Shown one piece after another: positions 16,474-25,883 of a DNA stretch of 64,000 bases. A program made the position numbers and the translations under genes. Position 1 is the stretch's first letter. Each line of letters starts with the position of its first letter. Below the pieces are notes generated by a model that made no database searches, was not told the origin of the DNA, and was given only the letters and a program-made list of their open reading frames with translations. The stretch spans positions 1-64,000 of the forward strand of contig NZ_FMDF01000207.1 in assembly GCF_900091955.1 (NCBI RefSeq), written 5' to 3'. Origin of the DNA: Streptomyces sp. Ncost-T10-10d. Its GTDB lineage: Bacteria; Actinomycetota; Actinomycetes; Streptomycetales; Streptomycetaceae.

Positions 16474-17073
16474 TCAGACATCGAGCAGGCGCCTCCCCTC
16501 GAAGGCGCGGCCCAGGGTGACCTCGTCCGCGTACTCCAGGTCGCCGCCCACCGGCAGGCCGCTGGCCAGCCTGGTGACCCGCAGGCCCATCGGCTTGACC
16601 ATCCGCGCCAGGTACGTCGCGGTGGCCTCGCCCTCCAGGTTGGGGTCGGTCGCCAGGATCAGCTCCGTGATCGATCCGTCGGCGAGACGGGCGAGCAGCT
16701 CGCGGATGCGCAGATCGTCGGGACCGACGCCCTCGATCGGGCTGATCGCGCCGCCGAGCACGTGGTACCGGCCCCGGAACTCACGGGTCCGCTCGATCGC
16801 GACGACATCCTTCGGCTCCTCGACCACACAGATGACCGTCTGGTCGCGGCGCGCGTCGCGGCAGATGTTGCACTGTTCCTGCTGGGCGACATTGCCGCAG
16901 ACCGAACAGAACCGGACTTTGTCCTTGACCTCCAGGAGGGCATGGGCAAGGCGGCGCACATCGGTCGGCTCGGCCTGCAGGATGTGGAAAGCGATCCGCT
17001 GCGCGCTCTTGGGACCGACGCCGGGCAGCCTGCCCAACTCGTCGATGAGGTCCTGAACCACGCCTTCGTACAA
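16474..17073 (-). CDS. recR: Recombination protein RecR
   Basis: Loads RecA at gaps together with RecF and RecO; 199 residues, the usual family length. It has the N-terminal helix-hairpin-helix (LIDELGRLPGVGPKSAQRIAF, two residues over the motif core), a Cys4 zinc finger (CSVCGN ... CNICRD) and a TOPRIM domain (VCVVEEPKDVVAIE through LATDPNLEGEAT). The ATG start is at 17073. It follows ybaB by 83 bases on the same strand, the widely conserved ybaB-recR pairing. Confidence 0.97.
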   Translation of the reverse strand: MYEGVVQDLIDELGRLPGVGPKSAQRIAFHILQAEPTDVRRLAHALLEVKDKVRFCSVCGNVAQQEQCNICRDARRDQTVICVVEEPKDVVAIERTREFRGRYHVLGGAISPIEGVGPDDLRIRELLARLADGSITELILATDPNLEGEATATYLARMVKPMGLRVTRLASGLPVGGDLEYADEVTLGRAFEGRRLLDV

Positions 17074-17156
17074 CGGAACGCCTTCCTGGAATGAGCTATG
17101 AATACAACTTACGAGTTCGGATCGCAGGTCAGAAGAGATCTGGAGGATCAGAAACG

Positions 17157-17492
17157 TCAGAAGGGGAGGCCGGGCATGCCGCCCAGACCCTGGGCCAGCG
17201 GGCCCAGCTTCTGCTGCTGGAGCTGCTGCGCGTTCTCGTTCGCTGCCTGGACTGCGGCGACGACGAGGTCCGCGAGCGTCTCGGTGTCCTCCGGGTCGAC
17301 GGCCTTGGGGTCGATCACCAGAGCACGGAGCTCGCCGGAGCCGGTCACGGTCGCCTTCACCAGACCGCCACCCGCCTGACCCTCGACCTCGGTCCTGGCC
17401 AGTTCCTCCTGGGCCACGGCGAGATCCTGCTGCATCTTCTGAGCCTGCTGCAGCAACTGCTGCATATTGGGCTGACCACCACCGGGAATCAC
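17157..17492 (-). CDS. YbaB/EbfC nucleoid-associated protein
   Basis: Small DNA-binding protein of about 111 residues, expected to form dimers that coat or bridge DNA. The N-terminal helix is Gln-rich (MQQLLQQAQKMQQDL), followed by the YbaB core VKATVTGSGELRALVIDP and a C-terminal helix with LADLVVAAVQAANENAQ. GTG 17492 is chosen because AGGAG lies five bases upstream and the product then begins at the conserved VIPGGGQPNM. It heads the ybaB-recR-DUF5063 run. dnaX, its neighbour in many bacteria, is absent here. Confidence 0.95.
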   Translation of the reverse strand: MIPGGGQPNMQQLLQQAQKMQQDLAVAQEELARTEVEGQAGGGLVKATVTGSGELRALVIDPKAVDPEDTETLADLVVAAVQAANENAQQLQQQKLGPLAQGLGGMPGLPF

Positions 17493-17848
17493 GGTCACTC
17501 CTGGCAATTCGACGACAAAATGTTTCGGTACGCCGAGCCTACGTGGTCACCGTGCAGCGCGCCCCACCCACTGGCGAGCAACTCTTTCGAGTGAGTTTCA
17601 GGCAACGTCGGCGGGACTCCTATACCTGATCACAGCCCCTGCAGACCCGGCAATACCGCGATTTCGACCCCACGGCCCACCATTCGGCGGTAGGAAGGGC
17701 TTGCACTCAGGACACACAGGCGCACCGCCCGTCACGCAAGGTTACGTACGCGGGACAGTCGGCAACGCCGGAGAGCAGTGATCAGCCCACCGTCGAACAC
17801 ACCGCCACACATCAGGCGTCGCTACGCAGAATGCAGAGGAGTACCCCG
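17493..17848. other. Divergent intergenic region ybaB / SLATT
   Basis: 356 bases with no supported gene. It should carry the divergent promoters of the ybaB-recR unit and of the SLATT gene. The middle contains a lower-GC patch (about 17615-17670) typical of promoters, but I could not fix start sites. Confidence 0.4.
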
Positions 17849-18625
17849 GTGAGTCAGCCGGAGATGCAGCCCGAAGGGCCGCCCCGCAACGAGCCCGGTT
17901 CGACCGGCTCGGGCTCCGGCGCACGCGGCCGTGGCGCGCGGGGCCGGGACCTGACCGGCACGCCGTTCCCGCTCGGCGACTGGGGCGAACCCGCCGAACG
18001 CCTCGACGAGCTGTACCGCTGGGTCGAGGCCGATGCGCTGCACACCGCCGACTGGTATCTGCGCGACCGGATGTGGAAGCGGCGCGGGGCCAGGGCGCTG
18101 CGGATCGGTACGGCGGCCGGGGCGGTGGCGGGCGCCGCACTGCCGCTGCTCGATCTCACCGGGGCGCTGGGCGGGGCGGCGGGCTGGGGCTATCTGTCGC
18201 TGCTGCTGGGCGCCGCGTGCATGGCCTGCGACCGGTACTTCGGCCTGACCTCGGGCTGGATAAGAAACCTCGCCACCGCCCAGGCCGTGCAGCGGCGCCT
18301 TCAGGTGCTGCAGTTCGACTGGGCGTCGGAGTGCGTGCGAGAGGTGCTCGGCCCGACCGAGGGGACGGCCAGCGAGGCCGCCGAGCGGTGTCTGGGAGTG
18401 CTGCGGCGGTTCTCGGAGGACATCACGGAGCTCGTACGGACCGAGACCGCGGACTGGATGGTGGAGTTCCGGGCCGGGCCCGCGCCGATGGGGATGCAGG
18501 CGCTGTCGTCGGGCAGCGGGGGCGGCGGCCGTGCGGACCAGGGGGCGCCGCCGGGACGGTTCCCGATGCAGACGATGGCCCGGCCGAACATGCCGCGGCA
18601 GCGGCCTCCGGAGTCACCCCGGTGA
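17849..18625 (+). CDS. SLATT-domain two-helix membrane protein
   Basis: Protein of about 258 residues. The centre fits the SLATT fold: a helix with WYLRDRMWKRRGARALRIG leading into two membrane helices (about 90-112 and 115-140), then a long cytoplasmic helix (LQVLQFDWASECVRE). N- and C-terminal tails are polar and low in complexity. SLATT domains are predicted pore-forming effectors in nucleotide-signalling conflict systems, but this one has no partner nucleotidyltransferase or SLOG gene; it simply sits next to ybaB-recR. GTG 17849 is preceded by GAGGAG at 17836-17841. Confidence 0.8.
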   Translation: MSQPEMQPEGPPRNEPGSTGSGSGARGRGARGRDLTGTPFPLGDWGEPAERLDELYRWVEADALHTADWYLRDRMWKRRGARALRIGTAAGAVAGAALPLLDLTGALGGAAGWGYLSLLLGAACMACDRYFGLTSGWIRNLATAQAVQRRLQVLQFDWASECVREVLGPTEGTASEAAERCLGVLRRFSEDITELVRTETADWMVEFRAGPAPMGMQALSSGSGGGGRADQGAPPGRFPMQTMARPNMPRQRPPESPR

Positions 18626-18729
18626 TCCCACCGCGGTGACACCGGAGGCGCATGGCTTCCTTGATGCCGGCACTCGTACCCGTGCCTGCACCTGCACCTG
18701 CACCTGCTGCACCCGGTACCGGTATCTGC

Positions 18730-19380
18730 TCAGCTGAAGATGATCATGGAGCCTTGGGCGAGGCTGCGGGTGGCCGCCGCGTGCAGGCCCAGCCAGACGT
18801 GCCGCTCACGGGCGAACGGACTGTCGTCGTACGGAATCGGGCCCGCCGACTCCTCCAGGGAGGTCGGTGCGGCGGGCGGCAGCGGGGCGGCCGGCGGGTT
18901 CGCCGGGTCGATGCCGATGGACCATGCGACGAACTCCAGCTCCCGCAGCAGCCCGTGCGCGGAGCCGAGCGGGCCGCCGCCCTCCAGCAGGTCGTCGTTG
19001 GAGAGCGGGACGGCGAAGTCCAGCGGAACGTACGCCCCAGCGTGGTCGTAGTGCCAGACCAGGTGGGACTGCCGGGCCGTCGCCTCGAACATCTCCAGCA
19101 ACTGCTCGTAGTCCCCGCCCAGTTCGTCGACGGGCGTGACCGCGAGGCCGCTGAGCTGGAGCAGATAGGCGCGGCGCAGGAAGTGCAGTGCGTCGTAGTC
19201 GAAGCCCGCGACCGGGGCGACCTCGCCGGTCAGGCCCGGCATGTAGGCGTACACGGGGACGGGCGGCAGCCCGGCCTCGCCCAGCGCCTTGTCGTAGACG
19301 GCTATCTCTTCGGCGAACGGGTTGTCGGGGCTGTGGCACAGCACATCGACGAGGGGAACCAGCCACAGGTCACAGGCCAC
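18730..19380 (-). CDS. Conserved hypothetical protein
   Basis: Protein of about 216 residues that I do not recognise as a named family, though its well-behaved codon use and compact globular composition mark it as a real gene. Visible features: N-terminal VACDLWLVPLVDVLCHSPDNP, an acidic aromatic middle (GFDYDALHFLRRAYLLQL) and a Pro-rich segment near residue 175. No signal peptide or membrane helix. GTG 19380 has GGGAGAG nine bases upstream; an in-frame GTG at 19398 is possible. It stands alone, convergent with the SLATT gene. Confidence 0.75.
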   Translation of the reverse strand: MACDLWLVPLVDVLCHSPDNPFAEEIAVYDKALGEAGLPPVPVYAYMPGLTGEVAPVAGFDYDALHFLRRAYLLQLSGLAVTPVDELGGDYEQLLEMFEATARQSHLVWHYDHAGAYVPLDFAVPLSNDDLLEGGGPLGSAHGLLRELEFVAWSIGIDPANPPAAPLPPAAPTSLEESAGPIPYDDSPFARERHVWLGLHAAATRSLAQGSMIIFS

Positions 19381-19502
19381 GAAGTCTCGCTCTCCCACGG
19401 GTGCGCATCGGAATATTCACAACGGTCGGGACAGCGTAATGCGGCGGGCTCGCCGCGCACAGTGGCCGAGGGTTGCGGGTAGGGGCCGGTCGGGGCCCGT
19501 GG

Positions 19503-19714
19503 CCCCGGCCGACATGGCCGGCGCGTGGGGGCTGCGGCTCCTGACGGCATGGTCGGCGCGTGGGGGCCGTGACTCCTGACGTACGGTCAACGCGCCTGCG
19601 CCTCTGTCTCCTGACACACGATCAGCGCCTCTGCTGTTCTGCGTCTCCTGACACGCGGTCGGCGAGCCGGGGACGGTGGCTCCTGACATGCGGTCAGCGT
19701 GTCTGGGGCTCCGA
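19503..19714. repeat. Six-unit degenerate tandem repeat, about 35-bp period
   Basis: Units start at about 19503, 19538, 19573, 19608, 19645 and 19680. Five share CTCCTGAC-NNNN-GGTCRGCG with small changes; the first is weaker. Each core holds a TGAC...GTCA inverted repeat. The last unit includes the stop codon of the GntR gene (19694-19696). The array fills most of the gap between the GntR gene and the hypothetical gene. Function unknown. Confidence 0.8.
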
Positions 19715-20461
19715 CGACCCGGGGGGCGGTGCCTGCCCGGCCGGTTGCGGGCCGTGGCCCGGGTGCGGGAGGTTTCCGGCCGCGAGCCGGTCCGCCCAGT
19801 TCAGCGCGTGTGTGTTGAAGTCGTCGATCACCGCGCGCACCGCGTCGTGGCTGCCGAGCGTGACCGCCGCGACCAGTTCCGGATGGCCGTGCCAGAGCCA
19901 GTCCCGGGCGCCCGCGTCGTGGCGCAGGTACGGCACCGCGAACACCCAGGCCTGGACACGCAGCCGGTGCAGGAAATCGTTGATGTACGTGTTGCCCACG
20001 AGCGCGCCCAGTTCGCGCCAGAAACGCAGGTCGTAGCCGATGAGGATGTCGAGGTCGCCACCCTGCGCCGCCCGTGCGGCCTCCTGGGCCCTGCGGCGTA
20101 CGGAGACCAGGCAGTCCGGGTGCCTCGCCGTCTGCGCGGACGACAGCGTGGGCCCGTGGAAGATGCCGCGGATGACTCCGTTCATGACCAGGGTGCGGGC
20201 CTCGACCATCGACCGGTAGTCGGCGACGGTGAACTCACGCACCCGGAAACCGCGGTGCTGATCCGATTCGAGCAGGCCCTGCGCGGAGAGATCGAAGAGC
20301 GCCTCGCGTACCGGAGTCGCCGAGACACCGTACTGCTCGGCGATCTGCTTGACGGTGAACTCCCGTCCCGGCTGCAAACGCCCGGCAAGCACTTCGTCAC
20401 GCAGCGCGTCCGCGATCTGCTGCCGCAGCGTACTGCGGGTTACAGCTCCGCTCGCGCCCAT
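19694..20461 (-). CDS. GntR-family (FCD) transcriptional regulator
   Basis: Regulator of 255 residues. The winged helix-turn-helix lies in the first 75 residues (LRQQIADALRDEVLAGRLQPG, VKQIAEQYGVSATPVREALFDL). The C-terminal helical domain is of the FCD/FadR type, with metal-ligand-like positions in YDLRFWREL and HGHPELVAAV; it would bind a small organic acid. The ATG has GGGAAGGGG upstream. It lies 106 bases downstream of the aminotransferase gene's end, on the same strand, and probably controls that enzyme. Confidence 0.9.
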   Translation of the reverse strand: MGASGAVTRSTLRQQIADALRDEVLAGRLQPGREFTVKQIAEQYGVSATPVREALFDLSAQGLLESDQHRGFRVREFTVADYRSMVEARTLVMNGVIRGIFHGPTLSSAQTARHPDCLVSVRRRAQEAARAAQGGDLDILIGYDLRFWRELGALVGNTYINDFLHRLRVQAWVFAVPYLRHDAGARDWLWHGHPELVAAVTLGSHDAVRAVIDDFNTHALNWADRLAAGNLPHPGHGPQPAGQAPPPGSSEPQTR

Positions 20462-20567
20462 GGCGCCCCTTCCCCTTTTTCGGCTTGGGTCACCTTAAGC
20501 CAGGGTCGCCGTGCCCGGATCCGGGCAGGGGAGGGGCGCCGTACTGCTGGGCTGCGCGGACCCGCCG

Positions 20568-21941
20568 CTACACGGTGTACTCGTCCGCGACCGACAGCGC
20601 CGCGTCGAGAGCCGCGAGGCCCTCCTTGGCCTCGGCCTCGGTGACGTTGCAAGCCGGAACGGCGTGGGTGCGGTTCATGTTGATGAAGGGCCACAGGCCG
20701 TTCTTCTTCGCGGCCGCGCCGAAGGCCGCCATGGCCGCGTTGGCCTCGCCCGCCGCGTTGTACGGGACCAGCGGCTCGCGGGTCTCCTTGTTGCGGACCA
20801 GGTCCAGCGCCCAGAACGCGCCGAGGCCGCGGACCTCGCCGACCGACGGGTGGCGTTCGCCGAGCTCGCGCAGGCCGGGGCCGAGGACCGTCTCGCCGAT
20901 GTGGGCGGCGTTCTCGATGACCTTCTCGTCCTCCATCACGTGAATGGTGGCGACAGCGGCGGCGCAGGCCAGCGGGTGACCGGAGTAGGTCAGTCCGCCC
21001 GGGTAGGGGCGGGTGTCGAAGGTGGCGGCGATCTCGGCGGAGATGGCGACGCCGCCGAGCGGTACGTAACCGGAGTTGACGCCCTTGGCGAACGTCATCA
21101 GGTCCGGCACCACGTCGAAGTGGTCGGCGGCGAACCACTTGCCGGTGCGCCCGAAGCCGGCCATCACCTCGTCGAGGACGAAGACGATTCCGTACCGGTC
21201 GCAGATCTCGCGGACGCCCGCGAGATAGCCCGGCGGCGGCGTCATGATGCCCGCCGTGCCGGGGATCGTCTCCAGAATGATCGCGGCGACGGTGGCGGGG
21301 CCCTCGAAAGCGAGGGTGTCCTCCAGGTGCTGGAGCGCGCGGGCGCACTCCTCGGCCTCGGTCTCGGCGTGGAACGGCGAGCGGTAGAGGAACGGGGCCC
21401 AGAAGCGGACGACGCCCGCCGAGCCGTTGTCGGACGGCCAGCGGCGCGGGTCACCGGTGAGGTTGATCGCGGTGGAGGTGGCGCCGTGGTACGAGCGGTA
21501 GGCGGAGAGCACCTTCGTACGGCCGGTGTGCAGCCGGGCCATCCGGACGGCGTTCTCGACGGCCTCCGCGCCGCCGTTGGTGAAGAAGATCTTGTCCAGG
21601 TCACCGGGGGTGCGCTCGGCGATGAGGCGTGCGGCCTCGGAACGCGCCTCGATCGCGAACGCAGGGGCGAAGGTGGCGAGCTTGCCCGCCTGCTCCTGGA
21701 TCGCGGCGACGACGGTGGGGTGCTGGTAGCCGATGTTGGTGTAGACGAGGCCGCTGGTGAAGTCCAGGTAGCGGTTGCCGTCGTAGTCCCAGAAGTACGC
21801 CCCCTCGGCGCCGGCGACGGCGAGCGGGTCGATCAGGCCCTGGGCGGACCAGGAGTGGAACACGTGCGCGCGGTCGGCGGCCTTCACGGCCGCACCGGCA
21901 GCGGGGTCGACATGCGGGGCATGAGGGGCATGAGGGGTCAT
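20568..21941 (-). CDS. Class III PLP-dependent aminotransferase
   Basis: Aminotransferase of 457 residues, fold type I. Key parts: FFTNGGAEAVENAVRMAR, YRSYHGAT, the PLP-contacting VFVLDEVMAGFGRTG, and the Schiff-base Lys in MTFAKGVNSGY. GLTYSGHPLACAAA is the usual class III C-terminal motif. The group covers omega-amino acid, taurine and beta-alanine pyruvate transaminases; substrate not resolvable. The N terminus has an unusual Ala-Pro-His triplet repeat (HAPHAPH) encoded by GGGGCAT-type repeats. The GntR gene downstream is its likely regulator. Confidence 0.92.
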   Translation of the reverse strand: MTPHAPHAPHVDPAAGAAVKAADRAHVFHSWSAQGLIDPLAVAGAEGAYFWDYDGNRYLDFTSGLVYTNIGYQHPTVVAAIQEQAGKLATFAPAFAIEARSEAARLIAERTPGDLDKIFFTNGGAEAVENAVRMARLHTGRTKVLSAYRSYHGATSTAINLTGDPRRWPSDNGSAGVVRFWAPFLYRSPFHAETEAEECARALQHLEDTLAFEGPATVAAIILETIPGTAGIMTPPPGYLAGVREICDRYGIVFVLDEVMAGFGRTGKWFAADHFDVVPDLMTFAKGVNSGYVPLGGVAISAEIAATFDTRPYPGGLTYSGHPLACAAAVATIHVMEDEKVIENAAHIGETVLGPGLRELGERHPSVGEVRGLGAFWALDLVRNKETREPLVPYNAAGEANAAMAAFGAAAKKNGLWPFINMNRTHAVPACNVTEAEAKEGLAALDAALSVADEYTV

Positions 21942-22246
21942 GCGGTGAGCGTAGGTCGCGCCGGGAGCGGCTCGACATGGCCACCTTGTATGGCGTGGGG
22001 CGCTTTGGTGGGCAGGGTGTCGGGTCGGCGCGATGGATGGGGCGGGCAGCGGGAACCGGGGGCCGTCCGGTGGCCGTCTCTGTGACGGGCGCAGAATCCG
22101 GACCGTCCGGCGATTGAGGACGGAGCAGGAGGCAGGACGGGGGCGCCCAGCGGACGGGCCCGAAAACCACGCCCGCCGGGGGCACAGCGCGCGCCGCTAT
22201 TCTCAACGCGTTCCGGCGTATCGCCGCACGGGGGAGGACGCGCACC
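21942..22246. other. Divergent intergenic region aminotransferase / Ser-Thr kinase
   Basis: 305 bases containing the divergent promoters of the aminotransferase and kinase genes. No gene or clear operator seen. Confidence 0.4.
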
Positions 22247-24109
<1,863 letters not shown>

Positions 24110-24517
24110 TCAGCCCAGCAGGGCGGACGCCGCGTTCAGCAGCAGCAGGGTGTGGACGAACCGGTCCTGCGCGGTCGGCGGAAAGTGCCACGCCAGCGGC
24201 CAGGTACGGCCGGTCAGGGCGGGGATCGGTACGTAACTGATCCGGCCCACCGCCGCGTTCAACGGAGTCGCCCCGGCCGGCCAGGACTTGCATACGGTGG
24301 TGCCGGCCGGAACGAGGAAGTACACCGCCCGCCGCCCGTTCGCCTCGGTGACGACGGGCCCCGGCTCACCGCCCGTAATCGCCTCCATCAAGAAGGCGAG
24401 CCGCCTCCCTTCGTCACCGTCCACACGCACGGCGTCGAATTGCACGCCCGCCTTGCGGAGTTGAAATCCGGAAGCCGGAATCCATTCAGGTTTCAGTTCA
24501 CTTTTCGGCGCATTCAC
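24110..24517 (-). CDS. Conserved small hypothetical protein, Streptomyces type
   Basis: Protein of about 135 residues: FQLRKAGVQFDAVRVDG, AVYFLVPAGTTVCKSWPAG, GRISYVPIPALTGRTWPLAWHFPP. I recall similar small proteins beside XRE/DUF397 loci in Streptomyces, but no function is established. It has no membrane helix or signal. GTG 24517 starts the conserved region; the frame above it up to 24751 overlaps the promoter of the XRE gene. It is convergent with the kinase gene with no gap and divergent from the XRE gene. A broken copy lies at 60441-60640. Confidence 0.75.
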   Translation of the reverse strand: MNAPKSELKPEWIPASGFQLRKAGVQFDAVRVDGDEGRRLAFLMEAITGGEPGPVVTEANGRRAVYFLVPAGTTVCKSWPAGATPLNAAVGRISYVPIPALTGRTWPLAWHFPPTAQDRFVHTLLLLNAASALLG

Positions 24518-24634
24518 GGGACCAGTCTGTCCCCGGATGGCTAGCGTTTCCCTTGACTGACGAGGGGCGTCGCATACCCGTTGACCTGCGTGAACTCCTC
24601 TGAATCTCAGTTGAGTTCGGCAGGGTCGGGTAGT

Positions 24635-24654
24635 GACCGGTTGAGACCGGTTGA
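24635..24654 (+). promoter_or_regulatory. Tandem decamer upstream of the XRE regulator
   Basis: GACCGGTTGA occurs twice back to back, 18 bases before the XRE start codon, between the divergent 24110-24517 and XRE genes. It could be an autoregulatory operator; position is the only support. Confidence 0.35.
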
Positions 24655-24671
24655 GTCGAAAAGGGATCGCA

Positions 24672-25508
24672 ATGGCGCGAGCGGAAAACAAGGAAACGGC
24701 GAGTCCGACGGTGCAGATGGTGGCCGAGGTGGCCCGCGCGATGCGCATCAAAAGGAAGTTGACCCAGGAACAGCTGGGCGCGGAAATCGGCTACTCGGCG
24801 GCGGCGGTCAGCGCGATGGAGACATGCGCACAGCCCGCGAGCGACCACATGCTCGCGGCCCTGGAGCGCGTGCTGGGTGACGGCACCGGCATCTTCGAGA
24901 GCGCACGCCGGTACGTACGGATGGAGAAGTACCCAGAGCAGTTCAAGAACTACGCGCTGCTGGAACAGGACGCAGTGCGACTCCAGTTGTACGCGACGCT
25001 CGTCGTGCACGGTCTCTTCCAGACGGAAGAGTACGCAGGAGCCCTGATCGGGGGCGGCTACCCGCCCCTCCCCGACCGGCGGGTGGCGGAACTGGTCGAG
25101 GCGCGGATGGCGCGCAAGGCGCTCTACGACCGGGAGCCGGTAGCGCTGATCGAGCTGGTTCTGGAGGAGGCTGTCCTGCGCCGGACCATCGGCAGTGCGG
25201 AGATCATGCGGGAGCAGTTGCGGTATCTCGCGGATTGCGCGAAGCGTCGTAACGTCACGATCCAGGTGCTGCCGCTGGACTGCGGGCTGAGTGGCGAGCA
25301 CGCGGGAGACAGGGGCGACATGAATCTGGTGGAGAACCCGGACCATGACCACCTGCTCTTCCTGGAGGTCCAGGACGAAAGCCTGCTGATCAGGGATCCT
25401 GCGGAGGTGAGTACACGTGTCCATCGATATGCGAAGATCCGGTCACAGGCCCTGGGTCCTCGTGAATCGCTGGGCCTCATCGAGCGGTTGGCGGGAGACG
25501 AGGAATGA
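24672..25508 (+). CDS. XRE-family regulator with DUF5753 domain
   Basis: Helix-turn-helix protein of 278 residues. The HTH is at about 15-75 (VARAMRIKRKLTQEQLGAEIGYSAA, a Cro/C1-type domain). The rest is a DUF5753 ligand/partner domain with YALLEQDAVRLQLYATLVVHGLFQTEEYA and the family end SPAEVSTRVHRYAKIR-like stretch. AAAAGGGA precedes the ATG. The stop overlaps the ATG of the DUF397 gene (ATGA). XRE-DUF397 pairs are very common in Streptomyces; some (Scr1/Scr2 type) behave as toxin-antitoxin modules and others control development or antibiotics. Which applies here is not visible. Confidence 0.9.
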   Translation: MARAENKETASPTVQMVAEVARAMRIKRKLTQEQLGAEIGYSAAAVSAMETCAQPASDHMLAALERVLGDGTGIFESARRYVRMEKYPEQFKNYALLEQDAVRLQLYATLVVHGLFQTEEYAGALIGGGYPPLPDRRVAELVEARMARKALYDREPVALIELVLEEAVLRRTIGSAEIMREQLRYLADCAKRRNVTIQVLPLDCGLSGEHAGDRGDMNLVENPDHDHLLFLEVQDESLLIRDPAEVSTRVHRYAKIRSQALGPRESLGLIERLAGDEE

Positions 25509-25741
25509 GCAGCACCCTGCAGTGGTTCAAGTCCAGCTACAGCGACAGTGGCGGCGGTAACTGCATCGAAGTCGCCTTCGACTGGCGCAAGTCCTCGTAC
25601 AGCAGCGGCAGCGGCGGCGAGTGCATCGAGGTCGCCACCTGCCCCCACGCCGTCCACGTCCGGGACTCCAAGGTGCCCGAAGGCCCCACCTTCGCGGTCG
25701 CCCCCGACGCCTGGTCGACGTTCCTCACCTGGGCGAACTGA
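25505..25741 (+). CDS. DUF397 protein with internally duplicated N-terminal half
   Basis: Small partner of the XRE regulator, 78 residues. The normal DUF397 motif (W/F-K/R-SSYS-x-GGG-x-CIEVA) appears twice in a row: QWFKSSYSDSGGGNCIEVA, then DWRKSSYSSGSGGECIEVA. Only the second copy is followed by the usual VHVRDSK and WSTFL parts. So a segment of about 20 residues has been duplicated in tandem. DUF397 proteins bind their XRE partner; a duplicated contact face may change stoichiometry. The start overlaps the XRE stop. Confidence 0.88.
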   Translation: MSSTLQWFKSSYSDSGGGNCIEVAFDWRKSSYSSGSGGECIEVATCPHAVHVRDSKVPEGPTFAVAPDAWSTFLTWAN

Positions 25742-25883
25742 CGGTTGGCGGGGTCGGCGACGTCCCGGCCCCGCAAATGTGTACGAGATGTGGACGCCAT
25801 GCCATACCCTGCGTTCCTGGGCCGCACCCCTCTCTCATCTTCGGGTGCCACGCGGCCCTCTTACCGTGGGGGTATACATCATT

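Noticed and set aside
19503..19714. CRISPR array
   Set aside because: Repeats are degenerate, the period is only about 35 bases including the variable part, and no cas genes are present.
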